Shown piece after piece: positions 62,349 through 64,000 of a stretch of 64,000 nucleotides of DNA. The stretch's first letter is position 1. Every line of letters starts with the position of its first letter. The notes under the pieces were generated by a model. The model ran no database searches, was not told the origin of the DNA, and saw only the letters and a program-made list of their open reading frames with translations. The DNA lies in the NCBI RefSeq assembly GCF_025370785.1, contig NZ_JAMXFA010000014.1, positions 42,648 to 106,647 of the forward strand, in the 5' to 3' direction. A program made the position numbers and the translations under genes. The DNA is from Laspinema olomoucense D3b. Its GTDB lineage: Bacteria; Cyanobacteriota; Cyanobacteriia; Cyanobacteriales; Laspinemataceae.

Positions 62349-62456
62349 TTTGATGAGTTGTTGTAATGCCAGTCAGGAAAGTGGTGGGGTATTCCCACCG
62401 GACTACTCTACTCCCCTGAACGGAATGAAATAGGGCAATCGCCCTATTTCTTAAGG

Positions 62457-63407
62457 TTATTCTTCCCGAATAAAGGGCGCGATCGCCTGGACAAATTCGG
62501 CGGTTTCTTCATAGGGTAAAACATTGCGTCCATTAATTTTTACCCCTTTCCCATTCGGCAAAGCATTCAAATAAGCCGCCAATCGCTCATCAGGCGTTTC
62601 CTTTAATCCTTCCCGGCTGATATTCGAGGTATTTTGCCCAATCACCACTAAAGTAGGTTGCTGAATACTGGCGATCGCCTGTTCATAATTTTCTCGCCAA
62701 AATCCCGCAAGAAAGGCAAACACCGCGTAGCGACTCTCCAGATTAGCCGCCCCTTTTTCTAACATATTCAGCCAATTTTCATCGACTGATTTGGAATTTT
62801 CAAACAGTTGTTTAATCGAAAACGACTTTAAAAACTTGCGACTGCGCGCATACCGATAAAATGCGGTTCCCAATGGCGTATCAAATAACAAATTCCACCG
62901 GAGTTTATTCTGTACTGGCGACCCGTCTCGGGTCATGATTTTCCACCCCGGAGGCCCTGATAATGCCAGCTTTTTAATCCACGAAGTTTCCCCTGGGGAT
63001 AATTCTTTATCCAGTTGCACTAATTTAATCGCCACCGGAAACAAAGCCCCTTGGGTGACAAGAATCACTGGCTTTTTAACAACAGTTTTGATAAAATACA
63101 GCACTTGTTCCGCCCAATCTTCGGGGGTATAAGTCACGCGAGGCATGGCGCTATCCCCACAGCCGAGTAAATCCGGATTGTAAATGGGATTGGTGTTGCC
63201 CGATTCATACCACTCTTGGCAAAACCGATACCAAAAGTTCCCCGATAAACCCACCCCAATTGGATGGATTAATACCAGGGGAATGTTAGAGTCATCGGCA
63301 TTATAAACTTGATAACCGCATTGATAATTTTTCCAGGTATAAAAATGAGTTTGGGGAGAAAATTTACTAGACATCGTAATGTTTAAAGGTTGAGTTGGAG
63401 ATGACAA
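62457..63407 (-). CDS. Alpha/beta-hydrolase-fold protein with altered nucleophile elbow
   Basis: A 316-residue alpha/beta-hydrolase-fold protein: NIPLVLIHPIGVGLSGNFWY (oxyanion region), NPIYNPDLLGCGDSAMP, and a helical cap with SFSIKQLFENSKSVDENWLN. Where a catalytic Ser would sit (GxSxG) the sequence reads LVTQGALFPVAI, with Gln replacing Ser. The C-terminal acid/His region (LNALPNGKGVKINGRNVLPY, EETAEFVQAIAPFIRE) is also non-standard. It may be a non-enzymatic or atypical family member. It is a single gene on the minus strand upstream of the tRNase gene. Confidence 0.8.
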   Translation of the reverse strand: MSSPTQPLNITMSSKFSPQTHFYTWKNYQCGYQVYNADDSNIPLVLIHPIGVGLSGNFWYRFCQEWYESGNTNPIYNPDLLGCGDSAMPRVTYTPEDWAEQVLYFIKTVVKKPVILVTQGALFPVAIKLVQLDKELSPGETSWIKKLALSGPPGWKIMTRDGSPVQNKLRWNLLFDTPLGTAFYRYARSRKFLKSFSIKQLFENSKSVDENWLNMLEKGAANLESRYAVFAFLAGFWRENYEQAIASIQQPTLVVIGQNTSNISREGLKETPDERLAAYLNALPNGKGVKINGRNVLPYEETAEFVQAIAPFIREE

Positions 63408-63445
63408 AGAAAAAGGAGAAAAAGCAAAACTTCGGGCCGCCTAGC

Positions 63446-63763
63446 CTAATCCACCGAAACCGCATCCACGTCAACGGTTTGAGTTTCAGAATTGGATGAT
63501 GATGAGTCCGAATTAACTTCCCCCCTGGCGTTACTTGGATTTAAGCTTTGCATCCATTCGGTGAGCAGTTCTGAAATGCCCCCGACGAACAAAAACAGCA
63601 AAGCCACATCATCAATTTGTCCTAAAATAGGGATGAAATCTGGGGAAATATCAAAAGGACTAATCAGATAAAGTAAACTGGCAAAAATGACGGTCCAACG
63701 ATATTTAGGATTGCGGAGGACGGTCCGATACAAGGTAGAAATAATGGATAGGGGAAATTTCAT
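63446..63763 (-). CDS. YkvA/DUF1232 family membrane protein
   Basis: A 105-residue protein with a central DUF1232 core: SLLYLISPFDISPDFIPILG, QIDDVALLFLFVGGISELL. The SPFDxxPDxIPxxGxxDD motif is the family hallmark, flanked by short hydrophobic helices (RWTVIFASLLYLIS and VALLFLFVGG). The acidic and Ser-rich tail (SDSSSSNSETQTVDVDAVSV) is unusual and likely disordered. Function in cyanobacteria is unknown. It lies upstream of the hydrolase gene on the same strand. Confidence 0.88.
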   Translation of the reverse strand: MKFPLSIISTLYRTVLRNPKYRWTVIFASLLYLISPFDISPDFIPILGQIDDVALLFLFVGGISELLTEWMQSLNPSNARGEVNSDSSSSNSETQTVDVDAVSVD

Positions 63764-63907
63764 GGATACCTACTTTATAACAATTTAAAAAATCAACTGA
63801 ATCCGATTATAAACCCCAAATGGTCAAATTTGTAGGGACTGAAGACTTTATGAAAAAGGTTTTCCCCGGTCCCTTGCCTGTTAACTCTTGACGTTTTCTG
63901 AGTGAGG

Positions 63908-64000
63908 TTATATACTATCCGTCGTACTGGTGAAGTTAAAGGCTTTGACGCGCACACCGGGAACAACACTGCCGCCAAAGCGTTGCACTGTTGTGAGAGC
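63908..64000 (-). CDS. C-terminal end of a gene running off the window
   Basis: On the minus strand the last 93 bases read as an open frame to the window edge: ALTTVQRFGGSVVPGVRVKA, FNFTSTTDSI and a TAA. The residue pattern is protein-like (alternating beta strand VRVKAFNFTST) and the frame is open to the boundary. I cannot assign the family from 30 residues. About 145 bp of spacer separates it from the YkvA-like gene. Confidence 0.45.
   Translation of the reverse strand, partial: ALTTVQRFGGSVVPGVRVKAFNFTSTTDSI

Overview
The window comes from a filamentous-type cyanobacterium, probably an oscillatorialean. The evidence is the very frequent HIP1 octamer (GCGATCGC), the rubA-ycf48-psbEFLJ photosystem II assembly block, an ndhC-ndhK-ndhJ operon, a CyanoP (PsbP-family) lipoprotein, a Pix/Pil-type chemosensory cluster, WD40 proteins, and many palindromic intergenic repeats of the kind found in large cyanobacterial genomes. 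No rRNA gene, tRNA gene or CRISPR array was recognised.

Layout. 0-4.5 kb: 3' end of a WD40 protein, a VapBC-like pair whose toxin lacks a conserved acidic residue, an Rpn/PD-(D/E)XK gene bracketed by two copies of a 21-bp palindrome and followed by a decayed copy of part of itself, and small conserved genes. 4.6-9.7 kb: uvrB, then a likely stress group (two tandem CsbD genes, a lipoprotein, a single-TM protein) and a protein with five GNRPI repeats. 9.9-19.4 kb: a 7-blade WD40 protein, a sensor kinase with a UrtA/AmiC-like input domain, a DsbA-family lipoprotein, an unknown 441-residue protein and a CtaA-type copper ATPase. 19.5-24.5 kb: purK, a septoil-knot protein, CyanoP and Maf, separated by repeat-rich spacers. 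24.6-28.9 kb: secreted unknown proteins, then a toxin-antitoxin graveyard (DUF2281 gene with a truncated PIN toxin, HicAB, Uma2) bracketed by two copies of a ~225-bp repeat. 28.9-37.4 kb: a glycosyltransferase, a phosphodiesterase/phosphatase-fold protein and a CheA-CheW-PatA-type regulator operon. 38.2-46.6 kb: a large G-rich/C-rich minisatellite pair upstream of ispH, a NACHT NTPase, MscS, a methyltransferase, miaB and a PIN toxin-antitoxin pair.

46.7-51.4 kb is the clearest accessory island. It holds a truncated integron-type integrase, a divergent promoter with consensus hexamers, and an AT-rich, HIP1-free three-gene cassette (membrane GTPase, two-TM protein, unknown protein) with a possible -1 frameshift signal at an A10 run. 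It continues with an antitoxin relic, a three-gene toxin-antitoxin-like operon, a WD40 relic and a frameshifted HicB. This cassette is the best candidate here for an undescribed system.

51.7-64 kb: an ABC-F ATPase, a desaturase, a large proline-rich cyanobacterial protein, the photosystem II and NDH-1 blocks, a stand-alone CdiA-type tRNase domain next to a SitI3-type immunity candidate, an alpha/beta hydrolase, a YkvA-like protein and the last 30 codons of a gene that runs off the window.

Repeats are a second theme. At least three copies of an 82-bp terminal-inverted-repeat element are present, one of which supplies the stop codon of the copper ATPase. A GATGGGGGA-type minisatellite occurs at five loci, including inside the cheA reading frame. 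Several dispersed palindrome families fill the spacers.
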